This document shows positions 7,534 through 14,507 of a DNA stretch of 16,965 nucleotides, piece by piece. Each line of letters starts with the position of its first letter. Position 1 is the stretch's first letter. The position numbers and the translations under genes are program-made. The stretch is taken from contig JASIJN010000334.1 of assembly GCA_030050125.1 (NCBI GenBank), positions 1-16,965 of the forward strand, given 5' to 3'. The notes beneath the pieces are model-generated. The model made no database searches, was not told the origin of the DNA, and saw nothing but the letters and a program-made list of their open reading frames with translations. Source of the DNA: Streptosporangiaceae bacterium (GTDB lineage: Bacteria; Actinomycetota; Actinomycetes; Streptosporangiales; Streptosporangiaceae).

Positions 7534-8330
7534 GGCGGCGACCCGTGCAGCAGGATCCGGTTCATCACCCGGCGCATCCCGTGGTAGTCGTTGACCGCCA
7601 TATGCCACACCTGCCGGTTGTCCCAGAACGCGATCGAGCCTGGCCGCCAGGTGAACCTGGTCACGAACTCCGCCTGGCCGCCATGGTCGAACAGGTACCG
7701 GAGCAGCCCGAGGCTCTCCCGCCGGGTCCAGCCCTCGAAGCGCATGGTGTACTCCGGATTGACGTAGAGCACCGGCTTCCCGGTCTCGGGATGGCGGGTG
7801 ACCACGGGATGCAGCGGGCCCTCCGCGGCGTCGTACTCCGCGATCGACGGCTCCGGCGGCGAGGTCTGCTCATAGCTGAGACCGAGATTGCGCACGTTGG
7901 CGTGCACCGCGCGCATGCCAAGCAGAGCGCGCTTAAGGCCGTCGGACAGCGCCGCGTAGGCCGGCACCATCCCGGCGAACAAGGTGTCGCCGCCGTAGGC
8001 CGGGCATTCCTCGGCGAACAGCATGGTGCCCATCGGTGGCTCGTCGAAGCAGGTCATGTCGACGTGCCAGCTCTCCCCGACGTTGCGCGTCTGGTCCGGC
8101 TCCTTGCGGAGCTGTTGCTTCGTCCGGATCGGCCCGAAGCGCAGCGCGAACCGCTCTCGCTGGTCCTCGTCGAGGAACTGGTTCCGGAAGAAGATGACGC
8201 CGTGCTCGGCCCAGGCCCGGCGCACCGCCGCATAGGTGGCGTCCGGGTACTCGCGGGTCAGGTCGAGCCCGCAGATTTCCGCGCCGATGTACCCGCCAAT
8301 GAGCCGGACCTCCGGCAGGCCTGCCGTCAT
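7515..8330 (-). CDS. TauD/TfdA-family Fe(II)/2-oxoglutarate-dependent dioxygenase
   Basis: Cytoplasmic non-heme iron oxygenase, 271 residues, of normal family length. The iron-binding triad is visible: His89 and Asp91 in ESWHVDMT, and His243 in NRQVWHMAVNDY. The 2-oxoglutarate site is also present: Thr116 in YGGDTLF and Arg254 in GMRRVMNR, placed 11 residues after the last histidine as in TauD. The N-terminal IGAEICGLDL is typical. Family members oxidise taurine, alkylsulfonates, phenoxyacetates, carnitine precursors or other small acids, releasing CO2 and succinate; the substrate here cannot be assigned. The ATG at 8330 is preceded by GGAGGG with a 9-base spacer. It follows the MalG-type permease by 130 bases on the same strand, so it may be the last gene of that operon. 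It converges on the MetE-like gene with only 22 bases between stops. Confidence 0.9.
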   Translation of the reverse strand: MTAGLPEVRLIGGYIGAEICGLDLTREYPDATYAAVRRAWAEHGVIFFRNQFLDEDQRERFALRFGPIRTKQQLRKEPDQTRNVGESWHVDMTCFDEPPMGTMLFAEECPAYGGDTLFAGMVPAYAALSDGLKRALLGMRAVHANVRNLGLSYEQTSPPEPSIAEYDAAEGPLHPVVTRHPETGKPVLYVNPEYTMRFEGWTRRESLGLLRYLFDHGGQAEFVTRFTWRPGSIAFWDNRQVWHMAVNDYHGMRRVMNRILLHGSPPVPAGL

Positions 8331-8460
8331 CTCGCCGTTCCCTCCGCGCTGCCGGACGCCGAGGACCGGTCATCGGATCTCAGCTCTCATCATCGCCTCG
8401 CGGGGACCGGCCGCGACAGCACGTTGCTGCAGGCTGGAAGGGCAACGGCGGCCGCGGCAC
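8331..8460 (-). other. Spacer between MalG-type permease and dioxygenase
   Basis: No gene is seen. A short hairpin (CGCGG paired with CCGCG around 8399-8416) may mark partial termination after the permease gene. I could not find a convincing separate promoter for the dioxygenase, so read-through from the sugar operon remains possible. Confidence 0.3.
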
Positions 8461-9333
8461 TTACTTGAGCGCCCCGGCCGTGAGACCGGAGATGATCCTG
8501 CGCTGGGCGAATATGACGATCAGCGCGATGGGCACCGAGATGATCACCACGGCCGCGTCGATGAGGTTGTAGAAGGTCTGGTACTGGCTCTGGCCCAGGC
8601 TGACGATGGCCAGCGGAGCGGTGAACCGGTCCGGGGTCTGCATGAACGACAGGGCGAAGGTGAAGTCGTTCCAGGCCAGGATGAACGAGAGGATCGTGAC
8701 CGTGAAGATGGCGGGCATGGCGACGGGCACAATGACCTTGTACAGGGCCTGGACCCGGGTGGTGCCGTCCACGATCGCGGCCTCTTCGAGCTCGCGGGGG
8801 ATCTGCGAGAAGTAGTTGGTCAGCAGCCAGGTGCCGAGCGGCAGGGTGTAGATCAGGCAGGCGATGATCAGCGCGGGGTAGCTGTTGAGCAGGCCGAGCC
8901 GGCGGTAGACGATGAACAGCGGCCCCACCATCGCCAGCAACGGGAAGAACGCGCTGAGCAGGATGAAGCCCAGGATGAGGCCCTTGCCGCGGATGCGGGT
9001 CCGCGACAGGGCATAGCCGGCGAGCGATGCCAGGATGACCGTGACCACGGTGGTGGAGACCGAGACGATCACGCTGTTCAGCAGCGGCCGGAGGAAGTCC
9101 TGCTGGGTGAAGTCGTCGATGTAGTTGCTGAACGTGATGTGACCGGGGAGCAGGCTCGTGGTCCCCGTGCTGATCTCGGCCGGGGTCTTCAGGGACGTGA
9201 TGACGATCCAGTAGAACGGGAACAGGCTGACCACGACGAAGGCCGCGAGCAGCCCGAAGAACCCGGTCTGCCGGGCCGCGCGGCCCGCCGCGAGGCCCCG
9301 CCCGTGCCTGCCTGCCGCGCTCATCGCGCTCAT
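8461..9333 (-). CDS. MalG-type carbohydrate ABC transporter permease
   Basis: Inner-membrane permease of a CUT1-type sugar importer, 290 residues, with about six membrane segments. An N-terminal hydrophobic segment ends in FPFYWIVITSLKTPAEI, the MalG hallmark. The EAA loop that docks the ATPase is at about 182-205 (ELEEAAIVDGTTRVQALYKV), followed by PVAMPAI. The AWNDFTFALSFM stretch near 220 is also conserved in MalG. The ATG at 9333 has a GGGAGG ribosome binding site about 8 bases upstream; an alternative ATG lies three codons later. It is 49 bases downstream of the MalF partner and forms the heterodimeric channel with it. The sugar is unknown. Confidence 0.93.
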   Translation of the reverse strand: MSAMSAAGRHGRGLAAGRAARQTGFFGLLAAFVVVSLFPFYWIVITSLKTPAEISTGTTSLLPGHITFSNYIDDFTQQDFLRPLLNSVIVSVSTTVVTVILASLAGYALSRTRIRGKGLILGFILLSAFFPLLAMVGPLFIVYRRLGLLNSYPALIIACLIYTLPLGTWLLTNYFSQIPRELEEAAIVDGTTRVQALYKVIVPVAMPAIFTVTILSFILAWNDFTFALSFMQTPDRFTAPLAIVSLGQSQYQTFYNLIDAAVVIISVPIALIVIFAQRRIISGLTAGALK

Positions 9334-9355
9334 CTCGCTCGCCTCCCTGACGTGC

Positions 9356-9373
9356 GCGCCGCGCCCGCGGCGC
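9356..9373 (-). other. 7-bp hairpin between malF-type and malG-type genes
   Basis: In the 49-base gap, GCGCCGC (9356-9362) and GCGGCGC (9367-9373) are perfectly complementary around a 4-base loop. It lies just upstream of the MalG ribosome binding site and could slow ribosomes or RNases. The role is inferred. Confidence 0.45.
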
Positions 9374-9382
9374 CCGCGTGAG

Positions 9383-10339
9383 TCATGCCGCCTGCTCGAT
9401 CCTGAAGCTGCGCACGTAGATCGCCGCGATGATCAGCGCCATGACGATCATCGCCACCGAGATCGCGCCGCCGTAGCCGAAGTCGAAGTCGGTCAGGAAC
9501 GCCTGGTAGTTGAGGTACGAGAGGACCTGGGTGGACGTCCCCGGTCCGCCGCCGGTCATGATGTAGACCACGTCGAAGATCATGAACGAGGACAGGGTGC
9601 GGAAGATCAGCGCCACCACCAGCGCGGGCTTGAGCAGCGGCAGCGTGAGGCGCCGGAACGTCTGCCAGGCGCTGGCTCCGTCGATCCTGGCCGCTTCGTA
9701 GATGTCTCGCGGGATGACCTGGAGCCCGGCGAGCAGCACGATGGCCATGAAGGGCGTGTTTCGCCAGGCGTCGGCGATCAGCAGCGCGGCCCACGCGGTC
9801 CAGGTGCCGTCGAGCCAGGTGGTGCTGGCCAGCGGCAGGTGCAGTTCGGTCAGCAGGTAGTTGACGAAGCCCTGCTGCGGGTCGAACATCGTCTTCCACA
9901 GCTCGGCGGAGACCACGGTCGGCACCGCCCACGGGATGAACACCGCCGCTCGCACCACGCCGCGGCCGCGGAAGGGCTTGTTCAGGGCGAGCGCCAGCGC
10001 GAGCCCGACCACGGTCTCGATCGCGACGGACGCCACGGTGAAGCCGGCCGTGTGGATGAGCGCGGGCACGAACTGGTCATCGGTGAAGAGCTTGCTGTAG
10101 TTGGCCAGCCCGGCGAAGCCGCCCAGCGGCGGGACCAGGTAGTCCACGTGATGGAACGAGTTCCACAGGTTGTAGATCAGCGGGTACGCGGTGATCGCCA
10201 GCAGCGCGATCAGCGCCGGGGCGACCAGCCAGAGGCCGAGCCTGCGGTCTTGGGCGAGCAGGGTGCGCCGGCGCCCCCCTGTCGTCCGGGCCCGGCTAAC
10301 GGGCCCGGACGACAGGATCTGCTCCTCGCGAGCGGCCAC
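9383..10339 (-). CDS. MalF-type carbohydrate ABC transporter permease
   Basis: Partner permease of the CUT1 sugar importer, 318 residues with about six membrane segments. After a basic cytoplasmic N-terminus (to about 33), the first segment contains WLVAPALIALLAITAYPLIYNLW, a standard MalF/UgpA-type start. Later landmarks are FIPWAVPTVVSAELWK (134-149), the EAA loop YEAARIDGASAWQTFRRLTL (214-233) and MTGGGPGTSTQVLSYL (261-276). The start is taken as the GTG at 10339, only 6 bases after the stop of the upstream binding protein, with a poor ribosome binding site; I see no in-frame ATG, GTG or TTG between it and the first membrane segment. Codons 8-21 are encoded by a perfect 17-bp hairpin, listed separately. 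Translational coupling to the upstream gene is likely. Confidence 0.93.
   Translation of the reverse strand: MAAREEQILSSGPVSRARTTGGRRRTLLAQDRRLGLWLVAPALIALLAITAYPLIYNLWNSFHHVDYLVPPLGGFAGLANYSKLFTDDQFVPALIHTAGFTVASVAIETVVGLALALALNKPFRGRGVVRAAVFIPWAVPTVVSAELWKTMFDPQQGFVNYLLTELHLPLASTTWLDGTWTAWAALLIADAWRNTPFMAIVLLAGLQVIPRDIYEAARIDGASAWQTFRRLTLPLLKPALVVALIFRTLSSFMIFDVVYIMTGGGPGTSTQVLSYLNYQAFLTDFDFGYGGAISVAMIVMALIIAAIYVRSFRIEQAA
10278..10316 (-). other. Perfect 17-bp stem-loop at the 5' end of the malF-type coding region
   Basis: CCTGTCGTCCGGGCCCG (10278-10294) and its exact reverse complement (10300-10316) are separated by only 5 bases. The element starts 23 bases inside the permease gene and about 30 bases after the stop of the binding-protein gene. 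A G-run follows it on the transcribed strand. An RNA hairpin here should be very stable. By analogy with the malE-malF junction in enteric bacteria, it may protect the binding-protein mRNA and reduce permease output. Confidence 0.7.
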
Positions 10340-10345
10340 GCGCAG

Positions 10346-11626
10346 CTACTTCGAGGCCGCGTAGAGCTGTGCCACCGTCGGAGCGGTCGAGGCCAGCGCC
10401 GCGCTGGGCGTCGCCTGGCCGCTGAGCACCGACGAGATCATGCTCTGCAGCTGGCTGGAGATCTGCGCGTACACCGGGGTCACCGGCCGCGCCACGACCG
10501 CGCTGTAAACGGCCTGCTCCTGCTTGTAATACGGCGCCGCCGCGTACAGCGTGGAGTTGTACGCCGCCTCCAGCGAGGGCGGGTCACCCGCGTTGATCGC
10601 GCGCGTGTCCTGAGCGGCGGAGCTGGTGAGGTACTGGATCAGCTCGTAGGCGGCCGCCTTGTGCGTGCTCTTGGCGTTGATCGCGAGGTCGTCACCGCCG
10701 AGCGAGGACTGCGGGGTGGCACTCGGGAACGGAATCCACCCAGTCTTGCCGGCCAGGTTCGATCCCTTTGCCTCAGACAGCTGGAAGATATACGGCCAGT
10801 TCAGCGCGAACGGAGTCTGCCCGGACTGCCAGGCCGCCTGGACGTTCGGCTCCTCCCACCCGGTCACCGCGGCCGGGGAGATCTTGTACGTGTGGATCGC
10901 GTCGTACATGAACGTGAGGGCCGCGACGTTGGCTGGGGTGTCGATGTTCGACAGGTCGCTCAGGCCGATCTGAGCCCCGAAGCTCTGCCATGCGGTGACC
11001 GCGCCCTCGTACTGGGCACCCTCGAAAGCCAGACCCTCCTTGAGCGCCGGGTCCGTCTTCATCGCGGCCTGTGCGTCGCTGACGAGCTGGGAGATCGAGG
11101 TCGGCGGGGTCTTGATCAGGTCGGTGCGGTAGTAGATGCCCTCGGCGTTGATGAACCAGGGAATCGCGTACACGCCGCCGTTGTACTCCCCGGTGGCCAT
11201 CTGGCCGGAGAAGAACGAGCTGGTGGCCGGATGGAGCGAGTTGAGGTTCGCGATCCAGCCTGCCTGGGCGAACGATGACGGCCAGGTCACGTCCGTATAG
11301 ACCAGGTCGGGCGTGGAGGAGCCCGCTATGAAGTAGTGCTCCTCCTGCTCTTCTGCCACCGTCGAGTTCGACGAGACGTTCAGGATGCTGACCTTGATGT
11401 TGGGGTGCAGCTTCTCGAAGCTGGCGATCGCCGCCATGGTCGCCGTGCCTTCCGAGCCCAGGCCCGCCGTCGCGAACACAATGGTCTGGTTGGCGCTGGC
11501 CGGGACCTGTGAGCTGGCGCTCGGGCTGCTGCTGCTGCTTCCGCAGGCGGCCAGCCCCAGCGCCATCACGGCCGCGGCGCTGAAAACGACGGCGCTCGCG
11601 GGTCTGTTCTTCGGCCACAATCTCAT
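10346..11626 (-). CDS. Extracellular sugar-binding lipoprotein B (family 1 solute-binding protein)
   Basis: Receptor of the CUT1-type importer, 426 residues, lipid-anchored outside the membrane. The signal peptide ends in LAAC with the lipid cysteine at residue 28, followed by a Ser-rich linker. SBP family 1 features include IVFATAGLGSEGTATMAAIASF near 49-70, broken-line similarity through DLVYTDVTWPSSFAQAGWI, the hinge-region motif FALNWPYIF, and SLGGDDLAINAKSTHKAAA before the C-terminal helices. The ATG at 11626 has AGGAGG at 11640-11635 with an 8-base spacer. It sits 40 bases downstream of a second, related binding protein and 6 bases upstream of the MalF permease start, in the usual receptor-permease-permease order. 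Related mycobacterial LpqY binds trehalose-type sugars, but the ligand here is not deducible. Confidence 0.92.
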   Translation of the reverse strand: MRLWPKNRPASAVVFSAAAVMALGLAACGSSSSSPSASSQVPASANQTIVFATAGLGSEGTATMAAIASFEKLHPNIKVSILNVSSNSTVAEEQEEHYFIAGSSTPDLVYTDVTWPSSFAQAGWIANLNSLHPATSSFFSGQMATGEYNGGVYAIPWFINAEGIYYRTDLIKTPPTSISQLVSDAQAAMKTDPALKEGLAFEGAQYEGAVTAWQSFGAQIGLSDLSNIDTPANVAALTFMYDAIHTYKISPAAVTGWEEPNVQAAWQSGQTPFALNWPYIFQLSEAKGSNLAGKTGWIPFPSATPQSSLGGDDLAINAKSTHKAAAYELIQYLTSSAAQDTRAINAGDPPSLEAAYNSTLYAAAPYYKQEQAVYSAVVARPVTPVYAQISSQLQSMISSVLSGQATPSAALASTAPTVAQLYAASK

Positions 11627-11666
11627 CGTGGCTGCCTCCTCTGTGGGTGGGTAACGGTGCTGGATT

Positions 11667-12995
11667 TCATCCGTGCTTGATGACCTGGTTCAGCTCCTCG
11701 GCCAGGTTGGTAATGGTGGCGTTCACGGGTTCGCGCAGCATCAGGGCCTCGTGCACGGAACTCGATATCGCCAGGCTGAGCTGGTTGTACTCGGGTATCT
11801 CCGGCCGCGGCTTCGCCGAGAGAATGGCTTTCTCTAGCACCGGCAGGTACGGAAACTGCCTGATCAGCGAGGGCTCGGTGTACAGCTGAGTCCAGACCGG
11901 GGGGAGTGAGCCGTTCACCAGGACCTGCCGCTCGACCGGCAGGCTGGTCAGGAACCTGATGAACGCCAACGCCGTGCGCTGATGCCGGGAGAACGCGCTG
12001 ATGGCCAGGTTCGCGCCGCCCAGCGAGCTCGACCCTGGCCCGTCAGGTCCGGGCAGTGCCTCCACGCCGAACTTCCCGGCGATGACGTTGCCCGGGCCTG
12101 GCGTGCTGGCGTCGCCGTAGACGTAGGGCCAGTTGTTCAGGAACAGCAGCTTGCCTTGTTCGAACGCGTCCTGTGAGGCCTGCTCGTCGTAGCTGAGCGC
12201 CGCCTTGGGGATCCAGCCCTCGCGGAACCCGTTCACCAGGAAGGACAGGCCCTGCCGGGCCTGGGGCGAGTCGACCGTGACCCGGTCGCCGTCGGGGGAC
12301 AGGATGCTGCCCCCGGCCGACTGGACGGCCTCCGCGAAATTGACCGTGAGCCCCTCATACGCGAGGAACTGGCCAGCGTAACCCCACAGGCCAAACCGGG
12401 GCGCGACCGTTCGCGCGAGCGATGCGAGCTGCGCCCAGGTCCGCGGCGGCTGGACGCCCGCCTTCCTGAGGATGTCCGCCCGGTAGTAGAGCAGCTCGGC
12501 GTTGCTGGTGAACGGGGCTGCCCAGAGCCTGCCCTGGTAGGTCGCGGTGTCCACGGCCGGCCGCAGGAAGTCGCCGAGCGGGAACATCCTCGGGCTCAGG
12601 GGTATGACCCAGCCGCTGGCTGCGAACTCTGCCGTCCACACGACGTCCAGGCTCATCACGTCGTAGACGTCGCTCTTCTCCTGCAGATTCGTCACCAGCT
12701 GGGCGAGCTGGTCGTCCGCGTCGTCAGGCAGCTGGATTAACGTGACCCGCTGGCCCGGGTGGGCGCGGTTCCACTCGCGGATCAGGCCGGGCAGGTAGTT
12801 GCTGGTGTCAAGCTTGCCGGTGGCGAAGGTGATCGGCCCGATGCCGCTCAGCGATGGCGGGGGGCCCGCGAAGCCGGCCGTGGCGCCGGTGATACCGCAG
12901 CCGCCGGCCAGCGACGCCATCGCGGCCAGCGCGGGAATGGCCAGCCGCGAAGCGGTGAACCGGCCGTCTCGCCGGCGCGGTCGCGGACGCCTCAT
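11667..12995 (-). CDS. Extracellular sugar-binding lipoprotein A (family 1 solute-binding protein), first gene of the operon
   Basis: 442-residue solute-binding protein, a likely paralog of the next gene. A strongly basic N-terminus (seven Arg in the first nine residues) leads to a hydrophobic segment ending in LAGGC, with Cys33 as the probable lipid anchor, although the lipobox is imperfect. Shared landmarks with protein B are YDVMSLDVVWTAEFAASGWV (compare DLVYTDVTWPSSFAQAGWI in B), FLNNWPYVY (FALNWPYIF) and SLGGANLAISAFSRHQ (SLGGDDLAINAKSTHK). It starts at ATG 12995; an AGGAGG lies about 20 bases upstream, too far to be ideal, and there is no upstream in-frame start. A well-formed minus-strand promoter lies about 50 bases before the ATG. 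It may be a second receptor widening the ligand range, or a chemosensory or regulatory receptor. Confidence 0.9.
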   Translation of the reverse strand: MRRPRPRRRDGRFTASRLAIPALAAMASLAGGCGITGATAGFAGPPPSLSGIGPITFATGKLDTSNYLPGLIREWNRAHPGQRVTLIQLPDDADDQLAQLVTNLQEKSDVYDVMSLDVVWTAEFAASGWVIPLSPRMFPLGDFLRPAVDTATYQGRLWAAPFTSNAELLYYRADILRKAGVQPPRTWAQLASLARTVAPRFGLWGYAGQFLAYEGLTVNFAEAVQSAGGSILSPDGDRVTVDSPQARQGLSFLVNGFREGWIPKAALSYDEQASQDAFEQGKLLFLNNWPYVYGDASTPGPGNVIAGKFGVEALPGPDGPGSSSLGGANLAISAFSRHQRTALAFIRFLTSLPVERQVLVNGSLPPVWTQLYTEPSLIRQFPYLPVLEKAILSAKPRPEIPEYNQLSLAISSSVHEALMLREPVNATITNLAEELNQVIKHG

Positions 12996-13033
12996 CGGTT
13001 CACCACCCGCCCCGCCTCCTTGCTGGACGCCTA

Positions 13034-13072
13034 ATACATGCGTGTTATATACCTATGTTAGGTAGGGGTCAA
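13034..13072 (-). promoter_or_regulatory. Promoter with overlapping 18-base operator-like element for the sugar importer operon
   Basis: On the minus strand, TTGACC (13072-13067), a 17-base spacer and TATAAC (13049-13044) form a near-consensus housekeeping promoter, with transcription expected to start near 13037. The 18-base element TATATAACACGCATGTAT (13051-13034) covers the -10 box and the likely start site. It recurs with one mismatch at 16884-16901 in the same relation to a second promoter. In its reverse orientation it reads as an imperfect dyad, ATACA-N4-TGTTAT. A protein bound here would block RNA polymerase. The PadR gene next to it is the obvious candidate. Confidence 0.75.
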
Positions 13073-13209
13073 CGGGAGGTTGCGAAGATGTTGCGCAGGC
13101 GTGCCGGAGGCGGTCGTTGCCAGGCCGGTGCAATTCCGGCAGGCCTGTGTCACGATGTCCTCGAGGTGCTGATGGCCGCAAGGGTTCTTACGCTGGAGGG
13201 GGCGGGGTC
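13052..13209 (+). other. Leader region upstream of the PadR gene
   Basis: No gene is supported here. I find no convincing plus-strand -35/-10 pair. GCCGG and CCGGC, with a 7-base loop, form a small hairpin near 13125-13141. The promoter of the PadR operon presumably lies in this stretch or overlaps the sugar operon promoter. Confidence 0.3.
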
Positions 13210-13716
13210 GTGCGGCTGCCACTGCTAGCGCTACTGGCCAAGGAGCCCGCTCACGGTTACGAGCTGAAGAATCTCCTGGAGCAGACGTTTGGCGAGGCGT
13301 ATCCGTCGCCGAACATCGGCCAGATCTATGTGACACTCCAGCGCCTCGAGCGCGATGGTCTGGTCAGCAGTCAGGACGTGGTCCAGACCACCAGGCCGAA
13401 CAAGCGCGTCTACGAGCTGACCCCGGCCGGACGGGACGCGCTGGCCGCATGGATCGAGGAGCCGAGCGACGGACCCAGGGTCCGCGACGACTTCTTCATG
13501 AAGCTGGTCCTCAGCCCGCTGGCCGGTGCGACCGACCAGATGGCCCTGATCAACAGGCAGCGCAGGTACTACCTCAATCTGATGCGCGGCCTGTCCGCCC
13601 TGGTGGCGGACACCGACCGTGGCAGCCGCGTACCCCGCCTGCTGATCGAGGGCGCCATACTCCACCTTCAGGCGGACCTGGACTGGCTCGAGCGGTGCCA
13701 GGAGGGACTCGTGTGA
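13210..13716 (+). CDS. PadR-family transcriptional regulator
   Basis: 168-residue repressor-type regulator. The start is the GTG at 13210, with GGAGGG at 13195-13200 and a 9-base spacer; this gives the canonical PadR beginning (RLPLLALLAKEPAHGYELK). A frame extension to an ATG at 13117 adds low-complexity residues and is rejected. The winged helix is at 1-75, with the recognition helix region SPNIGQIYVTLQRLERDGLV (33-52) and the wing VVQTTRPNKRVYELTPAGR. A C-terminal helical dimerisation domain (PadR/Vir type) runs from about 92 to 168. Its stop overlaps the ATPase start, so it is co-translated with an ABC/FtsX system. In such modules PadR normally represses its own operon and is relieved by a drug, peptide or envelope signal; that is family knowledge, not seen here. 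Two copies of an operator-like element flank the operon. Confidence 0.92.
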   Translation: MRLPLLALLAKEPAHGYELKNLLEQTFGEAYPSPNIGQIYVTLQRLERDGLVSSQDVVQTTRPNKRVYELTPAGRDALAAWIEEPSDGPRVRDDFFMKLVLSPLAGATDQMALINRQRRYYLNLMRGLSALVADTDRGSRVPRLLIEGAILHLQADLDWLERCQEGLV

Positions 13717-14489
13717 TCGGATATGCCCCGGCGCACGCCGAGCCAGTGACCGGCCCGGCGCTGCTGCGGACGGCCGGGCTTACGAAGGTCTTCCGAGGGG
13801 ACGGCGGGCCCGTGCCCGCGGTGCGCGGGGTTGATCTGGACGTGGGCCAGGGCGAGTTCGTCGCGGTGATGGGTCCGTCCGGGTCCGGCAAGTCCACCCT
13901 GCTGCACCTCATCGGCGGACTGGAGTCGCCGACGAGCGGCGAGATCTGGCTGGACCAGCGGCGGGTAGACGGCCTCAGTCAGGCCCAGTGGGCGGTGCTG
14001 CGCCGCCGTCACATCGGCTTCGTGTTCCAGTTCTTCAACCTGGTCTCCAATATGAGCGTGGCGGACAACGTGGAATTGGCCGCCCTGCTCGGCGGAGCCT
14101 CGAGGCGGGAGGCGCGCACGCGCCGCGAGCAACTGCTGGCCGAGCTGGGCCTGGCCGGCAAGGCACACGCCGCACCGGCACGGATGTCCGGGGGCGAGCA
14201 GCAGCGGGTCGCGGTGGCCCGGGCCCTGGCCAGCAGGCCGCGCCTGCTGCTGGCCGACGAGCCCACCGGGAACCTGGACAGCGCCAATTCCGCCGACGTG
14301 CTGCGCCTGCTCCGCCGGGTGCATGCCGAGGGCCAGGCGATCATGCTGGTCACCCACGATGCCCGCGCCGCCAGCATGGCCGACCGCATCATCCACCTGT
14401 TCGATGGCACGGTGACCGATGACTGCGCGGTCAGGGAGCCTGCCGGGCCGCCGATGGCGGCCGCCGGGGTGATCAGGCTCCGAGGGTGA
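13713..14489 (+). CDS. MacB/LolD-type ABC transporter ATP-binding protein
   Basis: 258-residue cytoplasmic ATPase that powers the FtsX-type permease encoded next. The GTG at 13713 overlaps the PadR stop (GTGA arrangement), with GGAGG at 13701-13705 and a 7-base spacer. Motifs: Walker A GPSGSGKS (54-61), Q-loop Gln106 in FVFQFFNL, signature MSGGEQQR (158-165), Walker B LLLADE (178-183), D-loop GNLDS and H-loop His215 in VTHD. FFNL after the Q-loop and the EPTGNLDS string are typical of the LolD/MacB/BceA class, which moves lipids, lipoproteins or peptides at the membrane by mechanotransmission rather than ordinary transport. A C-terminal tail of about 25 residues is less conserved. Confidence 0.93.
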   Translation: MIGYAPAHAEPVTGPALLRTAGLTKVFRGDGGPVPAVRGVDLDVGQGEFVAVMGPSGSGKSTLLHLIGGLESPTSGEIWLDQRRVDGLSQAQWAVLRRRHIGFVFQFFNLVSNMSVADNVELAALLGGASRREARTRREQLLAELGLAGKAHAAPARMSGGEQQRVAVARALASRPRLLLADEPTGNLDSANSADVLRLLRRVHAEGQAIMLVTHDARAASMADRIIHLFDGTVTDDCAVREPAGPPMAAAGVIRLRG

Positions 14490-14507
14490 CGGCGGGGTGA
14501 CCGCGCG

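Noticed and set aside
9839..11278. 479-codon plus-strand frame over the MalF-type and binding-protein B genes
   Set aside because: Antisense shadow with no recognisable domain, crossing the boundary between two well-supported minus-strand genes.
13117..13209. N-terminal extension of the PadR protein from an ATG at 13117
   Set aside because: The extra 31 residues are low-complexity and precede the canonical PadR start; GTG 13210 has a good ribosome binding site.
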